Shown: piece after piece, positions 16,021 to 23,813 of the stretch
Numbering within the stretch: position 1 is the first letter of the stretch
Layout: every line of letters starts with the position of its first letter
NCBI GenBank assembly: GCA_018896025.1
Contig: JAHIND010000009.1
Span: 52,848-116,847, forward strand
Direction: 5' to 3'
DNA: 64,000 bases
Origin: Pseudomonadota bacterium
GTDB taxonomy: Bacteria; Desulfobacterota; Desulfarculia; Desulfarculales; Desulfarculaceae
Notes under the pieces: generated by a model
What the model was told of the DNA's origin: nothing
What the model saw: the letters and a program-made list of their open reading frames with translations, nothing else
Database searches by the model: none
Translations under genes and position numbers: made by a program

Positions 16021-17328
16021 TTAACGCTTTTTACTGTCGACCAGCATGTGGCCCAGGGCCTGGTTGGCCCCCTTATTGGCGCAGAACTCCCCGCACATGG
16101 TGCAGACATGGGTGTTGCTGGGCGAGCGCTCGCCCCGGATGCGCCGGGCGTCGTCCGGGAACAGGGCCAGCTCGAACTGGGCCTCCCAATCCAGGTCGCG
16201 GCGGGCCTTGCTCATGGCCATGTCCCGGTCGCGGCGTTCGGGGTACTTGGCCAGGTCGCCGATGTGGGCCGCCAGGCGGGCCACCTTGACCCCCTCCACC
16301 ACGTCGTTCAGGTTGGGCAGGGCCAGGTGCTCGGCCGGGGTGATGTAGCAGATCAGGTCCGCGCCGTAGCGGGCCGACTGGGCCGCGCCGATAGCCGCCA
16401 CCACGTGGTCGTAGCCAGCCCCCAGGTCGGTGGGCAAAGGCCCCAGCATGTAATAGGGCGCGCCGCCGCTCATGCGCTTTTCGAGAATTATATTGGCCTC
16501 CACCTCGTCCAGGGGCACGTGGCCCGGCCCCTCCACCATCATCTGGCAGCCCATGTCCCGGCCCAGCTCGGCCAGCTCGCAGTTGATCAAGAGCTCCTGC
16601 ACCATGACCCGGTCGCTGGAGTCGGCGATGGACCCGGCCCGGAAGCCGTTGCCCAAGCTGAGCACCGCGTCGTATTTCTTGAGGATGCCCGCCACCCGGT
16701 CGAACTGCTCGTACAAGGGGTTCTCGCGCTGGTTGGCCTGCATCCAGGCCACCATGGAGGCCCCGCCCTTGCTCACCAGGCCGCCGTAGCGGTAGCCCTG
16801 GCGCTGCAGGCGCTCCAGGGTGAACAGGTTGATGCCGCAGTGGATGGCCATGAAGGAGATGCCGTCGGCGCACTGGCGCTCGATGAGCTCGAAAAGCTCC
16901 TCCGGGTCCAGCTTGTTGGGGTCGCCGTGGCGCTGGGCCGCCTCGCTGAAAGCCTGATACAGGGGCACGTTGCCCACGGGCAGGTCCACCGCCGCCAAGA
17001 CCTCGCGGCGCACCAGGTCCAGGTCGCCACCCACGGACAGCTCCATCAAGGTGTCCGCGCCAGCCTCCTGGGCGGCCAGGGCCTTGGCCACCTCCTCGCC
17101 CACGTCGGCCAGGTCGGTGCTGGTGCCGATGGAGGCGTTGATCTTGGTACGCATGCCCCGGCCGATGCCCACCACCCGGCAATCATGGTTGGGGTTTTGG
17201 GGGACCACCAGACGGCCCAAGGCGATCTCTTGGCGCACCGCCTCGGGGCTAAGGCCCTCCTGGGCCGCGATGGTTTCCATGACAGGGGTGGTTCGGCCCG
17301 CCTGGGCCGCCAGCAGGGTGTTTTCCAT
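16021..17328 (-). CDS. bzaF: ThiC-family radical SAM enzyme, probable 5-hydroxybenzimidazole synthase BzaF
   Basis: The 435-aa protein is clearly ThiC-like: it has VEGPGHVPLDEVEANI, YITPAEHLALPNL, and ARRDLDWEAQFELA. ThiC makes the thiamine pyrimidine from aminoimidazole ribotide; its paralogue BzaF makes 5-hydroxybenzimidazole, the B12 lower ligand, from the same substrate. Two points favour BzaF. The leader is a cobalamin, not TPP, riboswitch (17440-17611), and the usual LSLGDGLRPG is LSLGNGFRAG. The C-terminal cluster motif is CTMCGEFC (Cys409, 412, 416), spacing CX2CX3C rather than CX2CX4C. The ATG follows GGAGGATCGGAC. A true ThiC under B12 control is the alternative. Confidence 0.8.
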   Translation of the reverse strand: MENTLLAAQAGRTTPVMETIAAQEGLSPEAVRQEIALGRLVVPQNPNHDCRVVGIGRGMRTKINASIGTSTDLADVGEEVAKALAAQEAGADTLMELSVGGDLDLVRREVLAAVDLPVGNVPLYQAFSEAAQRHGDPNKLDPEELFELIERQCADGISFMAIHCGINLFTLERLQRQGYRYGGLVSKGGASMVAWMQANQRENPLYEQFDRVAGILKKYDAVLSLGNGFRAGSIADSSDRVMVQELLINCELAELGRDMGCQMMVEGPGHVPLDEVEANIILEKRMSGGAPYYMLGPLPTDLGAGYDHVVAAIGAAQSARYGADLICYITPAEHLALPNLNDVVEGVKVARLAAHIGDLAKYPERRDRDMAMSKARRDLDWEAQFELALFPDDARRIRGERSPSNTHVCTMCGEFCANKGANQALGHMLVDSKKR

Positions 17329-17371
17329 GTCCGATCCTCCAGAGAGATGGGGAGCAACTACCGTGCTCCAC

Positions 17372-17408
17372 AAAAAAGCCCCGTCCCGCATGCATTACGG
17401 GATCGGGG
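17372..17408 (-). terminator. intrinsic terminator of the cobalamin-riboswitch leader
   Basis: Reading on the minus strand, CCCCGATCCCG pairs with the arm at 17379-17389 around a short loop, followed by six T (17377-17372). It lies between the riboswitch and bzaF, so B12 binding probably promotes early termination. Confidence 0.8.
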
Positions 17409-17439
17409 ATTTACCATCTCCCACGACCGGGGCGTTCAT

Positions 17440-17611
17440 GGTGTGGCCGGTCTTCTGGCTCGTGGATCGTCCTACTCCCCGCGCCTTCCCGGCCCGCGCC
17501 TCCCTGGGAGGCGGCGGCCAGTGGCTTTATGCGGGTTTGGTCCCCACTCACAGCGGCGGGTCCGCGCCGGATTCGCACCGGCTTCCCATGCCCTTTTCAA
17601 GGCGCCACACC
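17440..17611 (-). promoter_or_regulatory. cobalamin riboswitch
   Basis: The leader contains the conserved core of the B12 element on the minus strand: GGGAAGCCGGTGCGAATCC, then GGACCCGCCGCTGTGA, GCCACTGG, GGGAAGGCGCGGGG and AGCCAGAAGACC. The ends form a perfect 7-bp P1 helix, GGTGTGG (17611-17605) with CCACACC (17446-17440). A terminator follows at 17372-17408 and then bzaF. Expected behaviour is repression of bzaF when adenosylcobalamin is plentiful. Confidence 0.93.
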
Positions 17612-17627
17612 ACATGGCTTTGGCTCT

Positions 17628-17656
17628 TAGTTATCATCGCCGGCCGCGCCGGTCAA
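17628..17656 (-). promoter_or_regulatory. candidate promoter of the bzaF leader
   Basis: Minus-strand TTGACC (17656-17651), 17 bases, TAACTA (17633-17628). The transcription start would lie about 10 bases before the riboswitch P1 helix, which is the expected geometry. Confidence 0.45.
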
Positions 17657-17758
17657 GCCCCGGAAGCATGGTTGGCATTGACCTGGGGCGGCAAAAAGGC
17701 TATCCCAGGAGCAGGCGAACACGCTTGGCGTCTACCGGCCTCTAACATGGAGAAGCGC

Positions 17759-18502
17759 ATGGATTTCACGGGCGAGGTGGCCTTGATCACCGGAGCGGGC
17801 CGGGGCATCGGCCTGGCCGTGGCCGAAAAGATGGGCAACCTGGGAGCGGCGGTGGTTTTGGCCGATCAGGACCTGCCCAGCGCCGAGGCCGGGGCTTTGG
17901 CCATCGAGGGAGCCGGAGGCCGGGCCATGGCCTTGGCCATGGACGTGCGCCAGGCCCAGGACTGGCAATGCGTGGTGGAAGAGGCGGTGCGCCGCTACGG
18001 CCCGCTCACCGTGCTGGTGAACAACGCGGGCTTCGACCGCCCCGGCGGGGTGGCCGGGTTGGGCCGGGACGACTTCGAAGCGGTGCTCACGGTGCACCTC
18101 ACCGCTTGCCTGCTGGGCATGCAGACCGTGCTGCCCGTGTTCGCCCAGGCGGGCCAGGGCGCCATAGTCAACGTGTCCAGCGTGTACGCCAAAATCGGCG
18201 GCCAGGGCGAGGCGGCCTACAGCGCGGCCAAGGCGGGCATGGTGGGGCTGACCAAATCGGCGGCCCGGGAGATGGCCCGCCAGGGAGTGCGGGTCAACTG
18301 CGTGTTGCCCGGCCTCACCGACACCCCGGCCATCCGCGCCCTGATGTCGGAGAAGATAAAGGCCAAGCTCTTGGCCGAAACCCCAATGCGGCGCATGGCC
18401 CAGCCCGGTGAGATCGCCAACGTGATCGCCTTTTTGGCCTCCAGCGAGGCGAGTTTCGTCACTGGAGCCGCTTGGGAGGTATCGGGCGGCTGGAACATGT
18501 AA
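17759..18502 (+). CDS. SDR family oxidoreductase (FabG-like)
   Basis: The 247-aa short-chain dehydrogenase has the cofactor motif TGAGRGIG (residues 11-18), NNAG near residue 87, the catalytic Ser in NVSS and the YxxxK pair in YSAAK. The C-terminal VTGAAWEVSGG is the usual FabG-like ending. An Asp at the end of the second beta strand (LADQD) suggests NAD rather than NADP. The second of two nearby ATGs was chosen because GGAG sits 6 bases before it. It is divergent from bzaF and alone. It probably acts on a 3-hydroxyacyl or alcohol substrate; no partner gene indicates which. Confidence 0.88.
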   Translation: MDFTGEVALITGAGRGIGLAVAEKMGNLGAAVVLADQDLPSAEAGALAIEGAGGRAMALAMDVRQAQDWQCVVEEAVRRYGPLTVLVNNAGFDRPGGVAGLGRDDFEAVLTVHLTACLLGMQTVLPVFAQAGQGAIVNVSSVYAKIGGQGEAAYSAAKAGMVGLTKSAAREMARQGVRVNCVLPGLTDTPAIRALMSEKIKAKLLAETPMRRMAQPGEIANVIAFLASSEASFVTGAAWEVSGGWNM

Positions 18503-18506
18503 TTGG

Positions 18507-18635
18507 GCGGCTGCGCCAGAATCCAGCATACCGCGTTGCCGACGTCGCGCCCGCCTCGACGTAGGTAACCTACGCCTGCGGCGTTCGCTCCGCCCGACGC
18601 CTTGCCTAGTCGCCCCTGGCTGTGCCGCAGGAGCG
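18507..18635 (-). repeat. nested palindromic intergenic element, copy 2
   Basis: Core CGTAGG-TAA-CCTACG at 18560-18574. The outer arms GGCTGCGCCAG and CTGGCTGTGCC pair imperfectly. Its reverse complement aligns along most of its length with copy 1 at 11731-11853, including GGCACAGCCAG, CAAGGCGTC and CCGCAGGCGTAG. It lies between two convergent stop codons and may double as a transcription terminator. Confidence 0.7.
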
Positions 18636-18668
18636 TCCTTTAATTCTGGGAAATTGTTCCGCGAGAAT

Positions 18669-19853
18669 TTATTTTTGCGGGACCGTGCCTGACAGTAGGG
18701 TGACGTGCAGGCCGCCGAAGGGCGCGGTGATGAGGGACGGATTCTCCAGCCCCAGCAGTTCCACCCACTCCTGCAGATAGAGCACCACTCCGCAGCGCCA
18801 GCCGGGATAGGCCTGGGCCAAACGCTGCCCCAGGCGACCGGCTAGGTCCTGGGCCTGGCGCACGCTGCCCAGGCGCTTGCCATAGGGCGGGTTCATCACC
18901 ACCAGCCCCGGCGCAGCGGGCGGCTCGGCCGCGAAAAAGTCGGCCGTCTCCAAGACAAGCCCCTGCCCCACCCCGGCCAGTTCGGCATTGCCCCAGGCCA
19001 GATCCACCGCCTCGCCGTTGCTGTCCCGGCCCGTGATGGGAGCGGGCGGCGCGGGCAAGGCCTGCTCCACGGCCTGGCGCTTCATATAATTCCAGGCCGC
19101 CTCACGGTGGCAAGGCCACTGCTCAAAGGCAAAGCTGCGCCCCAGGCCGGGCGGCAGATGCCGGGCCATGGCCGCCGCCTCGATGACCAGGGTGCCGCTG
19201 CCGCACATGGGGTCCAGCAGGGGCAGCGAACCGTCGTAGCCGCAGTGCAACAGCAGCGCGGCGGCCAAATCCTCGCGCAGGGGGGCGGCCCCGCCCTGGG
19301 CCCGCCAGCCGCGCTTGTGCAAGTGGGCTCCGCTCATGTCCAGGCTAAGGGAGGCGCGGCGGTCGGAGCCGCGAATTTGCAGGCGCTGGGCGGTCTCATC
19401 GCCGGGCTTGGCGGGCACCGGAGCGGCCAGGCCCATCTCGCGCAAACGCTTGGCCGCCGCCTGGCCCACCACCTCGGCGATGCGCCCGGTGTGCTTCAGG
19501 TTGCTGCCGATGAGGCTCACCTGGATGTTCAGGGGCGCTCCGGGGGTGATGAACACCTCCCAGGGCACCGAGTCGGCCTGGCGCAGCAGGTCTTCCCATA
19601 GGCGCACCCGGAAGTCTTTGAGCCGCAGCCACACCCGCCCGGCGGTGGCCAGCCACAGGTTGGCCTTTATAGCCGTCTCCAGCTTGGCAACGAAGTTGAC
19701 CCCGCCCGGCTCAGGCTGGATGTCCAAGGCCCCCAGGGCGGCCAGTTCGCCCGCGCAAAGGGGCTCCAACCCAGGGGCAGTCACCGCGAAAAAGCGGTGC
19801 TCCGGGGCCCAGGCCTGACGTTTAATGCGGCGCTCTAGATTTATCTCTGACAT
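18669..19853 (-). CDS. THUMP domain class I SAM RNA methyltransferase (RlmL/TrmN-like)
   Basis: The 394-aa protein has an N-terminal THUMP-type RNA-binding region (about residues 20-160), then a Rossmann methyltransferase domain with LLDPMCGSGTLVIEAA near residue 215 and the catalytic NPPYGKRL near residue 320, typical of N2-guanine methyltransferases of the UPF0020 group (RlmL N-terminal half, Trm14/TrmN). It modifies guanines in rRNA or tRNA; which one is not determinable. The ATG begins MSEINLERRIKRQ. Copy 3 of the palindromic element lies directly upstream. Confidence 0.88.
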   Translation of the reverse strand: MSEINLERRIKRQAWAPEHRFFAVTAPGLEPLCAGELAALGALDIQPEPGGVNFVAKLETAIKANLWLATAGRVWLRLKDFRVRLWEDLLRQADSVPWEVFITPGAPLNIQVSLIGSNLKHTGRIAEVVGQAAAKRLREMGLAAPVPAKPGDETAQRLQIRGSDRRASLSLDMSGAHLHKRGWRAQGGAAPLREDLAAALLLHCGYDGSLPLLDPMCGSGTLVIEAAAMARHLPPGLGRSFAFEQWPCHREAAWNYMKRQAVEQALPAPPAPITGRDSNGEAVDLAWGNAELAGVGQGLVLETADFFAAEPPAAPGLVVMNPPYGKRLGSVRQAQDLAGRLGQRLAQAYPGWRCGVVLYLQEWVELLGLENPSLITAPFGGLHVTLLSGTVPQK

Positions 19854-19939
19854 AGCCGAGGTTTACCACGCCGGGGGCCGGCAAACCATCCCATAGTGGG
19901 CCGCCCCACAAAAGTCCGTGTCACCCGCCCGTAGCTGAG

Positions 19940-20060
19940 GCGGTGCAGACTGGGAGTCGCGGGCGAGGCGGACGGCGAACGAACGACGCAGGCGTAGTCT
20001 TTCCTACGCTGAGGAGTGAATGAGCCAGGCCAACAAAGCCCCCGGCTTCCAGGCTGCGCC
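19940..20060 (+). repeat. nested palindromic intergenic element, copy 3
   Basis: Core CGTAG-TCTTTC-CTACG at 19993-20008, preceded by GACGCAG. The 14-mer AACAAAGCCCCCGG at 20032-20045 recurs in inverted form at 47286-47299 (copy 4), at the same side of the core. Limits are approximate; the sequence back to 19862 is also non-coding and GC-rich. Confidence 0.65.
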
Positions 20061-20061
20061 G

Positions 20062-21228
20062 TCACACCATCGAATCAGCCAGCTCGTTGAGCAAGTCATC
20101 AGCATTTTGGCCGGAGGCCTCGATCCGCGCCAGGTTGGCCTCCAGGTCGCCCCGCAGGCCCATGCGGTCGATGTCCTGGGGCTCGCGGCAGCGTCCCATG
20201 CGGCGGCACATCCGGTAAAGCAGGCGCTCGTGATCCGGCAAGGCCAGATACTTGTCCAAGATGGCCAGCATCTTGGGCTTGTCCTCGGGCAGCTTGCCGC
20301 CCACCGTCTCGATGAGATTCATGATGTGGTCGCTGGTGATGGTGGAGGTGATGCCGTCCAGGGTGGCGATGAACAGGCGAATCTCCTCCACGGTCTCGTC
20401 GTCGCTGCGCTTGACGAAGTCGCCCGCCATCAGGTCCTTGTGCAGCTCGATGCGCTCGGGCACCCTGAGGGTGCGCAGGCGGATGAAGTCCGGGTTGATC
20501 TGGTTGAGCACCTCGGCGGTGGCCGTGGCGTGCTCGCGCCACCAGCGCTGGCCGCCCAGGCCGGGCATCACGTACTCACTCAGCTCCATGCCCGCGGCCT
20601 TGATGTTCTGCCCGCCCTTGATCTGCTTGGCCGCGGTCACGCCTTTGTTCATGAACTTGAGCAGCGGGTCGTAGCCGGTCTCCAGGCCGATGTGCACCCG
20701 GTTCAGGCCCGCCTTGCGGATCATGGTCAGCTCTTCCACGGTGCGCTGGGCGGCGGTGGAGGAGCGGGCGTAGGTGGTGACCCGCTTGGCCTCGGGCAGC
20801 TTTTCGCGCAAATAATGCAGGGCCTCGGTGAGCACCTCGGGCTTCATCACCAGGTTGTTGGCGTCCTGCAAGAATACGTTGCCAGTGCCGTAGTAGAGCC
20901 AGGCGGCCACGTTGCGGAAGGCGTCGCTGACCGTGGGGGTGGAGAAGACCCGGTTCACCACGTCCGCGCTGAAGTCGCCGCCATGGCCCATGGCCTTGGA
21001 AAGTTCCATGATCTCCCGGCGCATCTCCGCCGCCGTGTCGATGTCGGCCTTGATCTCCTCCAAGGAGCGGCGGCTGAAGGTGCGGCGCTTGTACACCGGG
21101 CAGAACTTGCACTTGTTCCAAGGGCAGTTGCGGGTGAAGCGCAGTAGCAGGCTCTGGGCCTCGCTGGGCGGGCGGATGGGGCCTTGCTCAAAGGTCAGGG
21201 TGGGGTCCAGGGCGGGAAGCGCGGTCAC
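20062..21228 (-). CDS. radical SAM protein with CX4CX2C cluster motif
   Basis: The 388-aa protein has its cluster motif at Cys35, Cys40 and Cys43 (CPWNKCKFC), spacing CX4CX2C instead of the standard CX3CX2C. Radical SAM barrel features follow: VFLQDANNLVMKPE, the LNRVHIGLETGYDPLL GTETG-like strand, and YVMPGLGG. An aromatic residue between the last two cysteines is kept. The start is GTG at 21228 with GAGGAGAGAAC directly before it; a longer frame upstream is low-complexity and unsupported. Similar proteins occur widely in deltaproteobacteria without a known substrate. It stands alone. Confidence 0.82.
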   Translation of the reverse strand: MTALPALDPTLTFEQGPIRPPSEAQSLLLRFTRNCPWNKCKFCPVYKRRTFSRRSLEEIKADIDTAAEMRREIMELSKAMGHGGDFSADVVNRVFSTPTVSDAFRNVAAWLYYGTGNVFLQDANNLVMKPEVLTEALHYLREKLPEAKRVTTYARSSTAAQRTVEELTMIRKAGLNRVHIGLETGYDPLLKFMNKGVTAAKQIKGGQNIKAAGMELSEYVMPGLGGQRWWREHATATAEVLNQINPDFIRLRTLRVPERIELHKDLMAGDFVKRSDDETVEEIRLFIATLDGITSTITSDHIMNLIETVGGKLPEDKPKMLAILDKYLALPDHERLLYRMCRRMGRCREPQDIDRMGLRGDLEANLARIEASGQNADDLLNELADSMV

Positions 21229-21387
21229 GTTCTCTCCTCGGCTGGGTTGGTCGTTAGGTAATAAGTAAGGGGAGCGGGAGGCGGTGTCAAGGATAGTCGG
21301 TTGGGGCGGGGGTGGGGTATGATGGGCGAGCGGTTGGCGTGGGGCGTGGGGAGAAGAAAGAGTTAGTAAGGAAAGAGGGGGAACGTT

Positions 21388-22371
21388 GTGGCTAATCCTG
21401 AGCATTTGAGAATATTCAAACAAGGAGTGAAGGTTTGGAATAGATGGAGGCATAGCAATTGGGGAGAATACCTCGACCTCCAGGGAATACGGCAAGAAAA
21501 TTGTAATTTGGCAGGTGTGGATTTTACTCGCGTTAACTTAAAGGAAGCATCTTTCACAAATTCTGATCTAAGGATGGCATTTTTCGCCGAATCAGATCTT
21601 GTTGGAGCAGACCTCGGTGCCTCCCTTTTAGGAGGTGCAGATTTTTACTGTGCCAATCTAAAAGGTTCCTATTTAGTAGGTGTAGATTTTAGGCAAACTG
21701 ATTTCGCAGGAGCGAACCTCTCAAGAGCCTTTGTTGGTCATACCACATTCGCAGCCAACGATTTGAGTGAAACCCTAGGTCTGGATTCGGTTCATCATAC
21801 GGGCCCTTCCTCTCTGGGCATAGACACCCTCTACCAATCCCAAGGCAAAATCCCCGAATCCTTCCTGCGTGGCTGTGGTGTACCGGAAGATTTAATCAAA
21901 CTCATACCATCCTTGGTTACCGCTGAGCCGTTCCAATTTTACAAATGCTTCATCAGCCACAGCACAAAGGACCATCTTTTTTGTGACCGCCTGTATGCCG
22001 ACCTACAATCTAAGGGAGCTCGTTGTTGGTACTTCCCTGAAGACGCCAGGTGGGGAAGAAGTGTATGGGGGGAAATCGACAAGCCGATTAAAATTTATGA
22101 CAAGCTCATTCTTGTTTGTTCAAAACAATCTTTGAACAGCCCTGCCGTTCTCCGGGAGCTTGAGCGCGCCCTCCAACGCGAGGACGCCGAGGGAAAGCAC
22201 ATCCTCTTTCCCATCCGCATAGACAATTACTTGTTCGATAAGTGGGAACACCCACGCAAAACAGATGTAATTAGCAAGGTGGTTGGTGATTTCCGCAATT
22301 GGCAGGACCCGGCCATATACCGTGAAAAGCTCGACCGCCTGCTGCGCGACCTCAAGGCCTCGGAAGAATAA
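21388..22371 (+). CDS. pentapeptide-repeat and TIR domain protein
   Basis: The 327-aa protein has three parts. Residues 30-125 are pentapeptide repeats of the A(D/N)Lxx type (VDFTRVNLKEASF, SDLVGADLGASLLGGADF), forming a right-handed beta helix. A linker follows, and a TIR domain starts at FYKCFISHSTKDHLFCDRL (about residue 188), with GARCWYFPEDARWG and a C-terminal VLRELERAL helix that may hold the catalytic Glu. Bacterial TIR domains often cleave NAD in antiphage defence; that role is inference here. GTG start behind AGAGGGGGAACGTT. The gene has clearly lower GC and more A/T-ending codons than its neighbours and is monocistronic. Confidence 0.85.
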   Translation: MANPEHLRIFKQGVKVWNRWRHSNWGEYLDLQGIRQENCNLAGVDFTRVNLKEASFTNSDLRMAFFAESDLVGADLGASLLGGADFYCANLKGSYLVGVDFRQTDFAGANLSRAFVGHTTFAANDLSETLGLDSVHHTGPSSLGIDTLYQSQGKIPESFLRGCGVPEDLIKLIPSLVTAEPFQFYKCFISHSTKDHLFCDRLYADLQSKGARCWYFPEDARWGRSVWGEIDKPIKIYDKLILVCSKQSLNSPAVLRELERALQREDAEGKHILFPIRIDNYLFDKWEHPRKTDVISKVVGDFRNWQDPAIYREKLDRLLRDLKASEE

Positions 22372-22769
22372 CACCGCCTCCAGCAATAGCTGTCATCGCG
22401 AGGAGCGGCGGCCACCACGGCTTGCCTGCAAAGGGCCGCCCTCCCGTTGCTCCGTGGCGACCTTCCTTCTCCCTTGTCATGCGCCCGCAGCACCCCCGGA
22501 CCTCTGTCCTTCGCCCAGAGATTGCTTTGTCGCTGCGCTCCTCGCAACGACAAGGCTTGGGTTATTCCAATGGAAAATGTAGGGGCGGGGTTTATCCCCG
22601 CCCGAGAGCGCCCGCCATTAAGAAAGGGAGGGGGTAAACCCCTCCCCTACACTGCTTGTCATGCCTGCGAGACACCCAGGGAAACGGAAGATTGCCACGG
22701 CCCGCCGCGACAAGGCCCCTTTCCAAACCAACGCCCCAGGCGGCGGGCCTCGCAATGACCCACTAATCT
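22372..22769. repeat. repeat-rich intergenic region with two palindrome families
   Basis: No convincing gene. One family has arms like TGTCATCGCGAGGAGCG (near 22390) and inverted CGCTCCTCGCAACGACAAGG (near 22537-22556), with a further inverted CCTCGCAATGACCC near 22750. The other is GTAGGGGCGGGGTTTATCCC (22580-22599, palindrome extending to 22604) and a related AGGGGTAAACCCCT-type palindrome at 22624-22653. Both families recur at 57429-57545. They look like dispersed, non-coding miniature repeats. Confidence 0.7.
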
Positions 22770-22841
22770 AAAAAAGAGCCGACCCCTCCCCCAAAAACAA
22801 ACCCCCGAGTCATGGCGGACCCGAGGGCGCGAACCGGCTCT
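22770..22841 (-). terminator. intrinsic terminator region of the secreted-paralogue gene
   Basis: On the minus strand CCCTCGGGT pairs with ACTCGGGGG (22827-22802), followed by TTTGTTTTTGG. An outer stem, GAGCCGG with CGGCTC, ends in six T at 22775-22770. Two nested terminator-like hairpins just after the stop at 22850. Confidence 0.6.
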
Positions 22842-22849
22842 CCCCTGCC

Positions 22850-23272
22850 CTACGGCGCGGGGATGCTGGCGTGGGCCAGCCACTGCCAGCCCTTGTTGGT
22901 GTGGATGAACACGCTCATGCGCGGGGAGGTCTTGCCGTCCACCCGCAGGGCGCCCTTCATCTCCTCCACCTTGGCCAGATAGGTGACCACAACCACCGGC
23001 CCCTGCTGGGTGGTGCGAAAACCGCTCAGCTCGAATTTGGTGAAAGTGACCTCATCCAAACTGGCCATTTCCTGGGCCTTGTTCCTAGCCCCGGAGGGAT
23101 ACACCGACTGAAAGGCCGGGGAGATCATCCCCACCTGTTGGGTCCACTGCTTGGTGGCCGAGGCGGCCCACAGGTCGCGCACCAGCTTTTCGCCGTCCGC
23201 CTGGGGTTCGGCCCAGGCGGTGGCACTGGTCAGCAGGAACAGGGCTGCGAGCAGGCAAAAGAGACGCCGCAT
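22850..23272 (-). CDS. secreted SnoaL/DUF4440-like protein, paralogue 1
   Basis: The 140-aa protein has a signal peptide of about 20 residues ending AWA. The mature part (GEKLVRDLWAASATKQW, then MISPAFQSVYP, QQGPVVVVTYLAK and GWQWLAHASI) resembles the NTF2-like/SnoaL fold seen in DUF4440 proteins. It is clearly homologous to the next gene upstream, with matching motifs throughout. The ATG at 23272 was picked because it begins the signal peptide. It follows its paralogue by 8 bases. A periplasmic ligand-binding role is possible but unproven. Confidence 0.75.
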   Translation of the reverse strand: MRRLFCLLAALFLLTSATAWAEPQADGEKLVRDLWAASATKQWTQQVGMISPAFQSVYPSGARNKAQEMASLDEVTFTKFELSGFRTTQQGPVVVVTYLAKVEEMKGALRVDGKTSPRMSVFIHTNKGWQWLAHASIPAP

Positions 23273-23280
23273 GATTTTCC

Positions 23281-23706
23281 TTACTTCACCGGCTTCAGGT
23301 TGGCGTGGGCCAGCCACTGCCATCCCTGCTCGGTCTTGATGAATATGCTCATGCGCGGGGCCGGCTTTTTGTCCAGCCGCTGGCCGTTGATGGTCTCGGA
23401 CACGCTGACCATGTAGGTGGCCACGATCACCGGCCCCTGCTCGGTCACCTTGAAGTCGCTCAGGGTGTAGGGTCCCAGGTTTAGGCCCGCAGTCAGCTTC
23501 ATCTGCTGGGCCTTGTCATAGGCCCCGATGCTGCGCACTGACTGAAAGGCCGGGCTGGTCATGGCCTCGATCTTGGCCATGTCCTTGGCTGCGAACAGAG
23601 CCCACAGGTCGCGCACCAGCTTCTCCCCCTGGCTCTCGCCGGCCTGGGCCAGAGTGGCGGCCAGCAGCATCCCCACGCTCAAACCGATCACCAACAACTT
23701 TTTCAT
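23281..23706 (-). CDS. secreted SnoaL/DUF4440-like protein, paralogue 2
   Basis: The 141-aa protein has a signal peptide ending in AQA near residue 22 and the same mature layout as its downstream neighbour: GEKLVRDLWALFAAKDM, MTSPAFQSVRS, EQGPVIVATYMVS and GWQWLAHANL. The pair is a tandem duplication with moderate divergence. A good ribosome binding site, GGAGGCGGGGATC, precedes the ATG at 23706. No catalytic residues can be named. Confidence 0.75.
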   Translation of the reverse strand: MKKLLVIGLSVGMLLAATLAQAGESQGEKLVRDLWALFAAKDMAKIEAMTSPAFQSVRSIGAYDKAQQMKLTAGLNLGPYTLSDFKVTEQGPVIVATYMVSVSETINGQRLDKKPAPRMSIFIKTEQGWQWLAHANLKPVK

Positions 23707-23758
23707 GATCCCCGCCTCCAAATTTAATTTGCTTACATTCTATGCCGGACCACGCGAC

Positions 23759-23792
23759 AAAAAAAGCCCCCGGACCGTGACGGCCCAGGGGC
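23759..23792 (-). terminator. intrinsic terminator of the HdrD-like gene
   Basis: Minus-strand GCCCCTGGGCCGTCACGG pairs with the GC-rich arm ending GGGGGC, followed by seven T (23765-23759). It lies about 20 bases after the stop at 23814. Confidence 0.85.
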
Positions 23793-23813
23793 TGAACATT
23801 GCAAAGTACCGGA

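Noticed and set aside
16021..17328. Annotation as ordinary thiC
   Set aside because: The cobalamin riboswitch and altered motifs point to BzaF; kept only as the alternative.
16970..17758. Upstream extension of the SDR gene
   Set aside because: It runs through the cobalamin riboswitch and part of bzaF on the other strand; the FabG-like N-terminus and ribosome binding site are at 17759.
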